Shown one piece after another: positions 1 to 8,884 of a stretch of 13,531 nt of DNA. Position 1 is the stretch's first letter. Every line of letters begins with the position of its first letter. The translations under genes and the position numbers were made by a program. The notes under the pieces are model-generated. The model was not told the origin of the DNA and searched no databases. It saw only the letters and a list, made by a program, of their open reading frames with translations. The stretch is from Clostridiales bacterium (lineage in GTDB: Bacteria > Bacillota > Clostridia > Peptostreptococcales > Anaerovoracaceae), in NCBI GenBank assembly GCA_012799165.1, contig JAAZLU010000141.1, positions 1 to 13,531 of the forward strand, in the 5' to 3' direction.

Positions 1-815
1 CCCTTGTTCATGAGCATATCGGCTATCTCCACGGACACATCCACGAAGCCTCCGGGATTGTTTCTAAGATCGAGAACGAAGCTGCTGGCACCCTGCTTTT
101 CCAAGGCGCGCAGAGCTTTTTCGAAATCCGATGCCGAATGATTCTCGAAGGACGAGAGACTTATGTATCCCATGCCGGGCTCGAGCATCTCGTACTCCAC
201 GGTTTTGCTTATAATCCAGGCTCTGGTTATGGTCAGATCGTAGGTCTCATTGCCCCTGCGCATGGTGAGAGTCACATCGGTACCCGCGTCGCCCCTGATT
301 GCCGCAGCACATTTATCGAGTTCCGCACCCGTATATTCAACGCCGTCCACGGCGAGTATCAAATCGCCTGTTCTTATGCCCGCGGCCTCCGCAGGCGATC
401 CCTTGGTGGGGCTTACGACCTCGACATATCCCGAATCTCCCGCGGCCAGAGTGGCCCCTATGCCAGAATATTCACCGGTCATGGAAATCATAAATTGTTC
501 GTACTCCTCGGGGGTCATATAGTAGGAGTAAATATCGCCAGTGGCATCGAAGATACCCCTATACATTCCGGTATTGACATCTTCCTCGTCGAGTTCGATG
601 TAGTAGTTCTCCAGTACATATTTCTTGAGCTCTTCGGCTTTTTTGTAGGTTTTTAGGTAATCCTCGTACTGAGCGTATTCCTTCTCGCTGAGCATTTTAC
701 CGCTACCGGCGGGCGTACTGAAACCCAGATCCTCCACGAAATACACTCCCGCTGCGCCGCACAACACTGCTATTATCAGTACGACAGCGAACACACCCTT
801 CTTGATTCTAATCAT
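1..815 (-). CDS. S41 family C-terminal processing peptidase (CtpA-like), 3' end cut by window edge
   Basis: The visible part is about 271 residues; the gene continues past the left edge. Residues 5-25 form a hydrophobic N-terminal segment, a signal anchor that would place the enzyme outside the membrane. The stretch IYSYYMTPEEYEQF (95-108) matches the conserved pre-PDZ segment of CtpA proteases. A PDZ domain follows (about 115-195, with GSPAEAAGIRTGD), then the start of the S41 core (VLDLRNNPGGF, 247-257). The catalytic Ser-Lys motifs of this family lie further on and are outside the window, so activity cannot be judged. Family members cut exported proteins near their C-termini and, in several bacteria, act on cell-wall hydrolases, which fits the M23 peptidase two genes upstream. 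The ATG overlaps the end of recJ by 8 nt and has a GAGGAG site (824-829) 8 nt upstream, so the start is well supported and translation is probably coupled. Confidence 0.93.
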   Translation of the reverse strand, partial: MIRIKKGVFAVVLIIAVLCGAAGVYFVEDLGFSTPAGSGKMLSEKEYAQYEDYLKTYKKAEELKKYVLENYYIELDEEDVNTGMYRGIFDATGDIYSYYMTPEEYEQFMISMTGEYSGIGATLAAGDSGYVEVVSPTKGSPAEAAGIRTGDLILAVDGVEYTGAELDKCAAAIRGDAGTDVTLTMRRGNETYDLTITRAWIISKTVEYEMLEPGMGYISLSSFENHSASDFEKALRALEKQGASSFVLDLRNNPGGFVDVSVEIADMLMNK

Positions 816-2535
816 TTAATTCGCTCCTCTTAATATCTCTCACGGTGAATTGCAAATTGCGCTTACCGTTGTATTCGTCGATTCCGAGCTCCCCCGCAAG
901 GTCCAGCGGAAGATCCGAAAGCATCAGATCCAAAAACTGCTCCGCCCTCGAAAAAAGCACACATTGAAGCCGCCTGTCCTGCTTCGTTATTATAAAGCGC
1001 AGATGCTGTCCCTCGCTACCCATGCGGTATATCCCGCCGGGATGCACATTCTCGATGGCAAAGATCGGCCTCTCGTTATCCTTTCCGTAGGGCTCGAGTT
1101 TTTTGAGCCATCCCACGAAATCTTCGCTTATATCCCCCGCCTGCAGGACATCCTCTATATATATTATTTCCTGTAGCAGCTCGGGCCTGGCCTCGAGCTC
1201 TCTTCTCATAAAAGCTTCGCTTCTCTCCCGCAGTTCCTCGAGATTGGCGGGATCCATCGAAAATCCGCAAGCTCCTGAATGCCCTCCGAAACGGACAAAG
1301 AGATCGCTGCAGGAAGAGAGCATATCGTGAATGTTCAACTCGGGTATACTTCTACTCGTGCCTTTGAGCAGCCCCTCCGCGGACTCGGTGACTATGCAGA
1401 CCGGCCTGTATAAAGATTCCTTAAGCTTCCCCGCGACTATTCCGGCCACTCCCTCGTGTGCCTCCGGTGCCTTGATTATCGGAAACAGGTCGCCGTAATG
1501 TTCGCTCTTTGCGAGCTCCAGACATATCTCCGCCGTCTCGTCCTGAGTCCTTCGCCTCTGGCGATTGGTCTCGATCATCTCCGAGGCTTTTTCGCGAAGC
1601 TCCTCATCGCTCCCCTCGCCCGCAAGCAGCTCCACCGCCGAATCCGCCCTGCTCATTCGACCGAGCGAATTGATATGCGGAGCTATATTGTACGCTATAT
1701 CCTCGGAGCTTATCCTTCCGCCCACCAGACCTAGCATATCCGCGAGTATCTTAAGACCCGGGCGTCTGAGCGAGTTGAGGACATGCAATCCGTACTTTAC
1801 AAGGGTCCTGTTTTCGTCCAGCAGCGGCACCACATCCGCAACCGTAGATATTGCAACCAAATCCAACTGATCGTTTAAATCCTGCTTCGTAAAACGTTCG
1901 TCGCCTCTTTCCGCGAGCAACCTCTGTATGCCCTGGAGTAATTTGAAAGCCGTTCCGCAGCCCGAAAGCTCTTTGAACGGATAGTTACTGTCCTTCCTCT
2001 TGGGGTTAATGAAGAGGCAATCCGACATGCCTTCCTCCCCGGGCTCGTGATGATCAGTTACTATAACTTTAATACCGAGCTCGCGGGCCCGCCTCACTTC
2101 CGCGAGGTTAGTACTCCCGCAGTCGACCGTTATCAGCAAGCGGGTGCCTTCCGATGCCATATCCTCGACGGACTCCATATTCAAACCATAGCCGTCCTCG
2201 AACCTCGAAGGCAAGTAAAAGCGAACATTGGGGCTCAACTTTTTAAGGACGGAGTACATCATCGCCGACGATGTAACCCCGTCTGCATCGTAGTCTCCGT
2301 ACACGCATATGAGCCCCCCGGCATCCGCCGTATCCACAATTTCGACGGCGGCCTCTTGCAAATCGGGAAGAAGCGCAGGGTCGTAAGTCGCCCGGGGAGC
2401 AGGCGAAAGAAAATCCTCGATCTGCTCCGCGCTCACTACAGCTCTGCGCCTCAGCATATTCAATATCGAAACGGGTATGCCCTGCGGATTTTCACCGCAG
2501 CCCAGCTCACTTTTTTCGTATATCCATCGCGGCAT
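808..2535 (-). CDS. recJ: Single-stranded-DNA-specific 5'-3' exonuclease RecJ
   Basis: RecJ degrades single-stranded DNA 5' to 3' in recombinational repair, mismatch repair and rescue of stalled forks; it is a cytoplasmic enzyme needing divalent metal. At 575 residues it matches the usual bacterial length (E. coli RecJ is about 577). DHH phosphoesterase motifs are intact: YGDYDADGVTS (79-89), DCGS (138-141), TDHHEPGE (160-167) and STVADVVPL (230-238). The DHHA1 part shows HEGVAGIVAGKL (360-371) and RFGGHSGACGFSM (415-427). The remaining C-terminal third would be the OB-fold domain. The ATG lies one nucleotide after the stop of the M23 peptidase gene (TAATATG). No good ribosome binding site precedes it and an in-frame stop lies four codons upstream, so translation probably depends on reinitiation. 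Its place between a murein hydrolase and an S41 protease is unusual. Confidence 0.96.
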   Translation of the reverse strand: MPRWIYEKSELGCGENPQGIPVSILNMLRRRAVVSAEQIEDFLSPAPRATYDPALLPDLQEAAVEIVDTADAGGLICVYGDYDADGVTSSAMMYSVLKKLSPNVRFYLPSRFEDGYGLNMESVEDMASEGTRLLITVDCGSTNLAEVRRARELGIKVIVTDHHEPGEEGMSDCLFINPKRKDSNYPFKELSGCGTAFKLLQGIQRLLAERGDERFTKQDLNDQLDLVAISTVADVVPLLDENRTLVKYGLHVLNSLRRPGLKILADMLGLVGGRISSEDIAYNIAPHINSLGRMSRADSAVELLAGEGSDEELREKASEMIETNRQRRRTQDETAEICLELAKSEHYGDLFPIIKAPEAHEGVAGIVAGKLKESLYRPVCIVTESAEGLLKGTSRSIPELNIHDMLSSCSDLFVRFGGHSGACGFSMDPANLEELRERSEAFMRRELEARPELLQEIIYIEDVLQAGDISEDFVGWLKKLEPYGKDNERPIFAIENVHPGGIYRMGSEGQHLRFIITKQDRRLQCVLFSRAEQFLDLMLSDLPLDLAGELGIDEYNGKRNLQFTVRDIKRSELND

Positions 2536-2536
2536 A

Positions 2537-3703
2537 TTAATATCTTACATCCGGCGAAACATAACCACCCAGCGGATCCACTCGCTTTCCGTTCTCCCTT
2601 ACCTCGAAGTGAATATGATTTCCGGTGGATACACCGGTGGTTCCGACGAGAGCTATGGTTTGACCCCTGGCTACGATGTCGTCCTTCTTGACTAGCAGCT
2701 TTCTGGCATGACCGTAAAGGGTGACTATTCCTCCCCCGTGATCCAGCATCACCATGTAGCCATAAGAACTGTGCCAACCCGCAGCTATGACGGTTCCCGC
2801 ATTCGCCGCGAGAATATCGCTGCCGCCGCTGGCCGGTATATCTATCCCTCCGTGGAACTTTTTGACCTTGAGTATCGGATGAACCCTCATGCCGAAGTAG
2901 GAGCTTATCCTCGTGCTTACGGCCGAGGGCCAGCACATCGATCCTCCGACGTATTCCCTGCTGCTCTGCAGGAGTATAATCTTTGCAGTCAGCGCCTGAG
3001 CATCCTTTTCGAGTTGATCCTCCTGTGCCTCCAGGGCCTTATTGTCCTTCTCAACCTGCGATTTGAGGGTGGAGACCGTGGACATATTCGTCTCCAAGGA
3101 GGCCTTCCTCACTTTCTCCTCTTCCTGCTGAGCGAGCAATCTATCCTTTAAAGCCTGAAGCTCGACCTTCTCCGCATCCATTACATCGTATTTTTCTTGG
3201 ATAATTCCCAAGAGTTCCAAATCCGCGTTATAGATGCGCTCTATCGCATCCATATTGGTCATGAATTCCGACATGCTGCTCGAGCCAAGAAGCACCGCCA
3301 GCATCCCTACGTCTCCACTCTTGTACATGCTGCGGAGCCTTGCATTTAGGTCTTTGTTCTGGTTATCTATATCCTCCTGCAGGGAATCGAGCTTCGCTAG
3401 GGCGGAGGTTATCTGCGCCTTCGTGATATTGATTTCCTTCTGGAGTGCGTTTATCTGACTCTCGGCGGCGTATATCTGCTTTTCGAGGCTGTTTATCTTG
3501 CCGCTCAGCTCATTTACCTTGAGCTTACCTTCCTTAATCTTATTCTTGACTTCCTTCTGAAGGGCGGTCACTTCCTCAAGTTCTTCCTTGGCCTCGTCGA
3601 GAGTGTTGCCTGCAAAACCCGGAATCGGGAACACTAAAATCGAGGCTGCAATTATAGCCAGCGCAGAGAGAAGGGCTATAATTTTTTTTCTGTCGTCCCT
3701 CAT
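2537..3703 (-). CDS. Murein hydrolase with N-terminal coiled coil and M23 (LytM) peptidase domain, probable FtsEX client
   Basis: This is a secreted cell-wall hydrolase of 388 residues. Residues 8-31 are a signal peptide (cleavage plausible near PGFAG). Residues 35-250 are mostly heptad-like, Glu/Lys/Gln/Leu-rich coiled coil. The C-terminal third (about 257-380) is a LytM/M23 domain. The M23 zinc and catalytic residues appear complete: H284 and D288 in HGGIDI, H332 in YGHA, and H363/H365 in GNHIHFEV. E. coli EnvC, by contrast, has a degenerate LytM domain and only activates amidases, so this protein may cut peptide crosslinks itself. The architecture and the position directly after ftsX match the known FtsEX-controlled hydrolases EnvC, PcsB, CwlO and RipC, where the coiled coil docks on the FtsX extracellular domain. 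The gene starts 3 nt after ftsX and ends 1 nt before recJ. The FtsEX link is inferred from context and architecture. Confidence 0.93.
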   Translation of the reverse strand: MRDDRKKIIALLSALAIIAASILVFPIPGFAGNTLDEAKEELEEVTALQKEVKNKIKEGKLKVNELSGKINSLEKQIYAAESQINALQKEINITKAQITSALAKLDSLQEDIDNQNKDLNARLRSMYKSGDVGMLAVLLGSSSMSEFMTNMDAIERIYNADLELLGIIQEKYDVMDAEKVELQALKDRLLAQQEEEKVRKASLETNMSTVSTLKSQVEKDNKALEAQEDQLEKDAQALTAKIILLQSSREYVGGSMCWPSAVSTRISSYFGMRVHPILKVKKFHGGIDIPASGGSDILAANAGTVIAAGWHSSYGYMVMLDHGGGIVTLYGHARKLLVKKDDIVARGQTIALVGTTGVSTGNHIHFEVRENGKRVDPLGGYVSPDVRY

Positions 3704-3706
3704 AAT

Positions 3707-4600
3707 CTATGCCTTAAGAAATCTCCTCATGGAAATTATACTTCCGAACGCGCCTATGCTTATGCCGAGCGCAGCGAATATCCACGCGAGGTTGGTGATC
3801 ATGAATTCGGGCTCTACGAGCTTTGAAGAAAGTAGCGCTATCGCTTGATTGTTAAAAGCTTCCACTATGCGCACATAGATCGTCCCCATACATCCGAGGG
3901 CAACCCCGGCCGAAATTAAACCTATAAGCATTCCTTCAAGAAGCATGGGTCCTCTGATAAACCAGTTTGTCGCGCCAACGAATTTCATTATCATTATCTC
4001 CCTCTGCCGCGCCATGACGGTAAGTTTAACCGTGTTGGATACTACCATGACGGAAATTATTATGAGAAATCCTATTATTACCAGTGCTCCCCTCTGAAAA
4101 TAATTCGATATTTTAAGCACCTTGTTGATTTCGGTCTGATAATAGCGCACATCTTCCACACCGAGCATGTTTCTGCAAACCTCCGCGGTGAGCTCACCGC
4201 CCTCAAGGCTCGTGAGGGTGACTCTCAGCGAATTGGGCAGAGGGTTAGTCGTGAGCCCCTCGAAGGAATAATCCCTGTCGCCGAGGCGCGCCTTGAATTC
4301 CTCCATAGCCATATCCTTGGTTATATATTCCACTCCCGCGACCTCATCCATAGCCTTGAGGCTCGTTGCCATAACCTGCGCCTGAGCTTCCGTCGTCTCG
4401 TCGAGGAGATAGACCTCTATGGTATTAAATTCGTCCTTTATCTTTTCGGTGATGAAGTTGACGTTTACAGTCAGAAAGAAAAACAGTCCCAGTATTAGGA
4501 GCATAGCCGTAATGGAAAACAGTGAAGCCACCGTCATACCCTTATTTCTGAAAAGCTGCACAAAGGCCTGTTTGAGCGCATAAGAAAGACCCTTAAACAT
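3707..4600 (-). CDS. ftsX: Cell division ABC transporter permease FtsX
   Basis: FtsX is the membrane half of FtsEX, which uses ATP to transmit a division signal across the membrane to peptidoglycan hydrolases rather than moving a substrate. The 297-residue protein has the expected layout: cytoplasmic start, first membrane helix (about 24-46), an extracellular domain (47-170), and three further helices (about 171-192, 220-245, 268-290). The MARQREIMIMKFVGATNWFIR segment (from about 196) is the cytoplasmic loop typical of FtsX. The ATG overlaps the end of ftsE by 8 nt, and GGAGG (4609-4613) sits 8 nt upstream, so synthesis of both subunits is coupled. The M23 hydrolase gene follows at once and is the likely extracellular partner. 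Confidence 0.97.
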   Translation of the reverse strand: MFKGLSYALKQAFVQLFRNKGMTVASLFSITAMLLILGLFFFLTVNVNFITEKIKDEFNTIEVYLLDETTEAQAQVMATSLKAMDEVAGVEYITKDMAMEEFKARLGDRDYSFEGLTTNPLPNSLRVTLTSLEGGELTAEVCRNMLGVEDVRYYQTEINKVLKISNYFQRGALVIIGFLIIISVMVVSNTVKLTVMARQREIMIMKFVGATNWFIRGPMLLEGMLIGLISAGVALGCMGTIYVRIVEAFNNQAIALLSSKLVEPEFMITNLAWIFAALGISIGAFGSIISMRRFLKA

Positions 4601-5270
4601 CTCTCCTGCCTCCGTTCGAGTCGCTTATTATTTTACCGCTGTCCAAGGTGACGACACGCTTGCCCATGCGATCCACGATGTCGCGGGCATGAGTGACCAT
4701 CACGACAGTTGTTCCGCGGCGGTTAATCTGATCTATAAGCTTCATTATTTCCCAGGCGGTGTCCACGTCGAGGTTTCCGGTGGGCTCATCCGCTATCAGA
4801 AGTTGGGGGTTATTGATTATGGCGCGGGCGATTGCCACGCGCTGCTGTTCTCCCGCCGAAAGTTCGCTCGGGAATTTGTCTCGCTTGTCGCCTATACCCA
4901 TCAGGTCCAAAACCTGCGGCACCTGTCTTCTGATGGTGCGCTGCGTATAATGAACAACTTCCATGGAAAAGGCGACGTTCTCGAAGACCGTCTTGTTGGG
5001 TAGAAGTCGGAAATCCTGAAAGACCATACCTATGCCGCGGCGAAGTATGGGAATCTCCCTGTTTGAAAGGCGCGTAATCTCCTTATCGTTTACATAGATG
5101 CGCCCGCTGTCGGGATCCAATTCCTTGATGATTAATTTTATGAATGTCGATTTTCCGGCGCCGGACGGGCCCACAAGAAAGACGAATTCCCCCTTGGCTA
5201 TATGTATAGTCGCTTTGTCCAAAGCATGATTCGTCTCGTATTTTTTAGTTACATTGTCGAATTTGACCAA
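4593..5270 (-). CDS. ftsE: Cell division ATP-binding protein FtsE
   Basis: FtsE is the cytoplasmic ATPase of the FtsEX complex. The 225-residue sequence carries every ABC ATPase element: Walker [10 protein letters not shown] (34-42), Q-loop Q85, signature LSAGEQQR (137-144), Walker B LLIADEP (157-163) with catalytic E162, D-loop GNLD, and switch histidine H194 (VTHA). The length suits FtsE. The start codon is TTG: an in-frame stop lies two codons upstream, there is no ATG or GTG near the N-terminus that would keep the domain start, and AAGGGG (5277-5282) is 6 nt upstream. It is the first gene of the ftsE-ftsX-hydrolase-recJ-protease operon, downstream of a TATAAT promoter. Confidence 0.97.
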   Translation of the reverse strand: MVKFDNVTKKYETNHALDKATIHIAKGEFVFLVGPSGAGKSTFIKLIIKELDPDSGRIYVNDKEITRLSNREIPILRRGIGMVFQDFRLLPNKTVFENVAFSMEVVHYTQRTIRRQVPQVLDLMGIGDKRDKFPSELSAGEQQRVAIARAIINNPQLLIADEPTGNLDVDTAWEIMKLIDQINRRGTTVVMVTHARDIVDRMGKRVVTLDSGKIISDSNGGRRDV

Positions 5271-5276
5271 CTCTTA

Positions 5277-5282
5277 CCCCTT
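5277..5282 (-). promoter_or_regulatory. Ribosome binding site fixing the TTG start of ftsE
   Basis: Read on the minus strand, AAGGGG lies 6 nt before the TTG at 5270-5268. An in-frame TAA (5276-5274) lies between them, so translation cannot begin further upstream in this frame. Together these fix TTG as the start of ftsE. Confidence 0.75.
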
Positions 5283-5305
5283 GTATTCGATACTTGGAAT
5301 AGTTA

Positions 5306-5333
5306 ATTATACCATATATTCAATCGCAGACAA
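5306..5333 (-). promoter_or_regulatory. Sigma-A-type promoter for the ftsEX operon
   Basis: On the minus strand, TTGTCT (5333-5328, four of six consensus bases) and a perfect TATAAT (5311-5306) are separated by 16 bp. Transcription would begin near 5299, giving a leader of about 30 nt before the TTG of ftsE. The surrounding 131-bp gap (5271-5401) after pyc shows no convincing terminator hairpin; the only weak dyad, near the pyc stop, is AT-only. Some readthrough from pyc is therefore possible. Confidence 0.7.
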
Positions 5334-5401
5334 GCAAAAGCAATTTCCCGGCCTTCATGCTCGAATCCACCTTTTCGCAGTGTATAAGCTTTATTTTAAT
5401 G

Positions 5402-8400
5402 CTACTTAAAGATTATCAATAACTGTCCTGTTTCCACACTCTCACCCTCTTCCACCGAAACGCGTTCAATCGTGCCGGCTCTGTGCGAAACGACGCTGCT
5501 TTCCATTTTCATGGCTTCCACGACTATCAGAACATCGCCTTCTCTGACTTCATCGCCTTCCTTTACGAAAATTTTTTCTATCTTTCCGTTGATGGATGCG
5601 CCTATTTCGTCAGGATTGTCCTTATCCGCTAGCTTCACCTTGTCTATCACCGTACCCGGCTTAAAGTAATTCTCGTCGAACACTTTCACATCCCGCCTGT
5701 TGCCATTTACCTCAAATGACAATCTCACTTCGCCGTGTTCGTCGTGCTTGCCTATGTTGAGCAATGTAATTATGAGGGTCTTACCGTCCTCTATCGAAAC
5801 CTCGGCAGTCTCGCCTTCTCGCAGTCCGTAGAAAAACACATCCGAAGGTATATCGGAAAGATCTGAATATTTTTCCACAGTATCTATGTAGTCCATATAG
5901 ACTTTAGGATACAGGCTGTAGCTTAATACATCTCTTTGAGTAGGAGTCTCATCGTATTCTCTTTCCAAAAGCTCCCTTATTTTTCCGAAATCTTCATCAG
6001 GAAGCAATTTGCCCGGCCTTTCCGTGATGGGATCTTCGCCCTTGAGAACAATTCTTTGCAGATCTTCCGGAAATCCTCCGGAGGGCTGACCCATCATCCC
6101 CTTAAAATAGGTAATTGCGGAATCCGGGTAGGTTAGATTCTTTCCTTTTTCGAGTATATTTTCGGGAGTCAGGTTGTTTTGCACCATGAAAATTGCCATG
6201 TCTCCGACAAGCTTGGACGAAGGGGTAACCTTGACTATATCGCCCAGCATGGAGTTGACCTTCTTATACATTTCCTTGACTTCCATGAATTTATCTCCGA
6301 GACCGAAGCTCTCGACCTGAGGTTTGAGATTGGAATACTGCCCGCCCGGAATTTCGTACTTATATATTTCAGTGGAACCAGATTTCAAATCGGATTCGAA
6401 TTCTTTATATAAAGGACGAATCTGCTCCCAGTACCTCGAAATAACTTCAATATCGTCTTCAGAAATAAGGGTATCGCGCTCGGTATTTTTGAGTGCGGCC
6501 ACCACCGAATTAAGCGCGGGCTGCGATGTGAGTCCCGACATCGAATTGAATGCCGTATCGGCTATGTCCACTCCTGCCTCAACCGCCATCAGGACAGTGG
6601 CGACGCCATTGCCTGTGCTGTCATGGGTATGTAAATGTATGGGCATAGACACTTCTTCTTTAAGCGTCTTAATCAGCTTATATGCGGCAAAAGGCTTAAG
6701 AAGCGATGACATATCCTTGATGGCAAGTATATGCGCACCCGTTTTTTCCACTTCCTTCGCAAGATCGACATAATATTTGAGTGAATATTTGTCGCGATAT
6801 ACATCCAGGATATCGCCCGTGTAGCATATAGCGGCCTCAGCAACTTTTCCCTGCTCGATTACGGCATCTATGGACGGTCTCATCGCCTCGAGCCAGTTTA
6901 ATGAATCGAAAATTCTGAATACATCTATCCCGCCATCCGCAGCTTCTCTGATAAACTCCTTGATGACATTGTCGGGGTAATTCTTGTAGCCGACGGCATT
7001 AGAACCTCTGAATAGCATCTGGAACAATATGTTCGGAATTTTCTCTCTTAAGGATCTCAATCTTTCCCAGGGTGATTCATACAGATATCTGTAAGCCACA
7101 TCGAAAGTAGCGCCGCCCCACATCTCGAGCGAGAATAAATCCTTCGCTCTTACGGCTGTCTCAGTCGCGATTTTCTCCATATCTCTGGTCCGCATCCTCG
7201 TAGCAACGAGAGATTGGTGCGCATCCCTCATGGTGGTATCGGTCAGGAGAAGCTTCTTCTGCCCATTAATCCAATCCACCAACCCGTCGACGCCTCTTTC
7301 TTCCAAAATATTTCTTGTGCCCCTCAGACCCTCCGGAAGCATCCTTTCTTTAACATTTACAGTATCGAAATAAGGCTTTTCGCCGCGGGTCTTGTTTACC
7401 ACAATGTTTCCGATATAGTTCAGGATTTTCAGCTCCCTGTCTCTTCTTCCTTCCAACTCAAAGAGTTCAGGATTGTCCATGATAAAGTTGGTGGTGCAGC
7501 TTCCTTCCTGAAATTCAGGATGATTGAGCACATTTATCAAAAACGGTATATTTGTTTTGACTCCCGATATTTTTATTTCCCTCAGCGCTCTTGTCGCCTT
7601 GCTTATGGCATCTTTAAATCTTAGAGAATGCGCGGTTACCTTGACGAGCAGTGAATCGTAATACGGTGTAATTTCCGCTCCCGTAAAACCGTTGCCTCCA
7701 TCGAGCCTGATTCCATAACCCGAACCTGTACGGTATACATCTATTTTACCTGTATCCGGCATAAAATCGTTGAGGGGATCTTCCGTGGTGACCCTGCACT
7801 GGATGGCATAACCCCTCTGCCTAATATCATCCTGTGATTTTATTCCTATCTCCTCGCTAGCGAGCTCGTAACCCTGGGCTATCAGTATCTGGCTTTGAAC
7901 TATATCTATACCCGTGGTCTCCTCCGTGACGGTATGCTCCACCTGTATGCGCGGATTTACCTCTATGAAATAGTGCTTATCTCCTTCGACTAAAAACTCC
8001 ACAGTCCCCGCATTCTGATAAGCCACTTCCCTTGCGATTTTTATGGCATCGGCACAGATCTGTTCTCTCTTCTCCTGTGAAATTGTAATAGCCGGAGTAA
8101 ATTCGATAATCTTTTGATGACGCCTTTGAATCGAGCAGTCCCTTTCGAAGAGATGCACTATATTTCCGTAATTGTCTCCAAGTATCTGCACCTCTATATG
8201 CTTGGGGCTTTGCAGATATTTTTCTATAAAAATATCTTCTATGCCGAAGGCCTTACCCGCTTCGGATTTTGCCTCTCGGAAAGAAGTAATCATTTCATCT
8301 TTGTTTCTGACAACCCTCATGCCTCGGCCGCCGCCGCCAGCTGAAGCTTTCAGCATTACGGGATATCCGACATCTTCCGCAAAAGCCAAGGCCTCTTCCG

Positions 8401-8842
8401 TATTTAAAATACCCCTCTCCACACCCGGTATAGTCGGCACGGCTACCCTTTTTGCTATTATCTTCGAGCTGATTTTGTCGCCGAGTTTTTCTATAATCTC
8501 GAATTTCGGACCTATAAATATGATTCCGTTTTCCTCACATTTTCTTGCGAACTGCGCATTCTCCGCCAAAAATCCGTAGCCCGGATGTATGGCATCCACG
8601 CCCTTACTGAGCGCAAGGGAGATTATTTCATCCATCGCAAGATAGACATCGACAGGCTTTAAGTTGGCACCGATTTCATAAGACTCGTCAGCCTTGGTTC
8701 TGAACAGAGATTTGTTGTCCTCCTTGCTGTACACAGCCACAGTCCTTATATTCAGTTCTTTGCAGGCTCTGATAATCCGAATCGCTATCTCGTTGCGATT
8801 TGCAATCAGGACTTTATTAATCTTTTTTATTTTGCTTTCCAT
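5402..8842 (-). CDS. pyc: Pyruvate carboxylase, single-chain biotin enzyme
   Basis: The enzyme carboxylates pyruvate to oxaloacetate using ATP, bicarbonate and biotin; it is cytoplasmic and replenishes the TCA or reductive branch. The 1146 residues match the usual length of about 1150. The biotin carboxylase domain spans about 5-455, with the glycine-rich ATP loop GGGGRGMR (169-176) and the catalytic stretch EVNPRIQVEH (294-303). The carboxyltransferase domain (about 530-800) has LTDTTMRDAHQS (533-544), the carboxylated lysine K709 in AIKDMSS, and metal ligands in HLHTH (736-740). After the tetramerisation and linker region, the biotin carrier domain (about 1080-1146) has EAMKMES, with biotinyl-lysine K1112. 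This domain order separates it from two-subunit PycA/PycB and from oxaloacetate decarboxylase. ATG is the start; AAAGGG (8854-8859) lies 11 nt upstream and AGG (8848-8850) lies 5 nt upstream. It appears to be transcribed alone. Confidence 0.98.
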   Translation of the reverse strand: MESKIKKINKVLIANRNEIAIRIIRACKELNIRTVAVYSKEDNKSLFRTKADESYEIGANLKPVDVYLAMDEIISLALSKGVDAIHPGYGFLAENAQFARKCEENGIIFIGPKFEIIEKLGDKISSKIIAKRVAVPTIPGVERGILNTEEALAFAEDVGYPVMLKASAGGGGRGMRVVRNKDEMITSFREAKSEAGKAFGIEDIFIEKYLQSPKHIEVQILGDNYGNIVHLFERDCSIQRRHQKIIEFTPAITISQEKREQICADAIKIAREVAYQNAGTVEFLVEGDKHYFIEVNPRIQVEHTVTEETTGIDIVQSQILIAQGYELASEEIGIKSQDDIRQRGYAIQCRVTTEDPLNDFMPDTGKIDVYRTGSGYGIRLDGGNGFTGAEITPYYDSLLVKVTAHSLRFKDAISKATRALREIKISGVKTNIPFLINVLNHPEFQEGSCTTNFIMDNPELFELEGRRDRELKILNYIGNIVVNKTRGEKPYFDTVNVKERMLPEGLRGTRNILEERGVDGLVDWINGQKKLLLTDTTMRDAHQSLVATRMRTRDMEKIATETAVRAKDLFSLEMWGGATFDVAYRYLYESPWERLRSLREKIPNILFQMLFRGSNAVGYKNYPDNVIKEFIREAADGGIDVFRIFDSLNWLEAMRPSIDAVIEQGKVAEAAICYTGDILDVYRDKYSLKYYVDLAKEVEKTGAHILAIKDMSSLLKPFAAYKLIKTLKEEVSMPIHLHTHDSTGNGVATVLMAVEAGVDIADTAFNSMSGLTSQPALNSVVAALKNTERDTLISEDDIEVISRYWEQIRPLYKEFESDLKSGSTEIYKYEIPGGQYSNLKPQVESFGLGDKFMEVKEMYKKVNSMLGDIVKVTPSSKLVGDMAIFMVQNNLTPENILEKGKNLTYPDSAITYFKGMMGQPSGGFPEDLQRIVLKGEDPITERPGKLLPDEDFGKIRELLEREYDETPTQRDVLSYSLYPKVYMDYIDTVEKYSDLSDIPSDVFFYGLREGETAEVSIEDGKTLIITLLNIGKHDEHGEVRLSFEVNGNRRDVKVFDENYFKPGTVIDKVKLADKDNPDEIGASINGKIEKIFVKEGDEVREGDVLIVVEAMKMESSVVSHRAGTIERVSVEEGESVETGQLLIIFK

Positions 8843-8884
8843 TAATGCCTGTACCCTTTCTTATTGCCTCAATTTAATTTCCTT

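Noticed and set aside
138..656. 172-codon plus-strand open frame
   Set aside because: It lies antisense to the S41 protease, whose PDZ and core motifs are clear on the minus strand, and its translation shows no recognisable domain.
2047..2691. 214-codon plus-strand open frame
   Set aside because: It is antisense to recJ and the end of the M23 gene; the translation is rich in His/Arg/Pro as expected for a shadow frame and has no family motif.
5380..5410. Possible terminator hairpin after pyc
   Set aside because: The only dyad is AT-rich and imperfect, with no GC stem and no clean U-tract; it is too weak to call.
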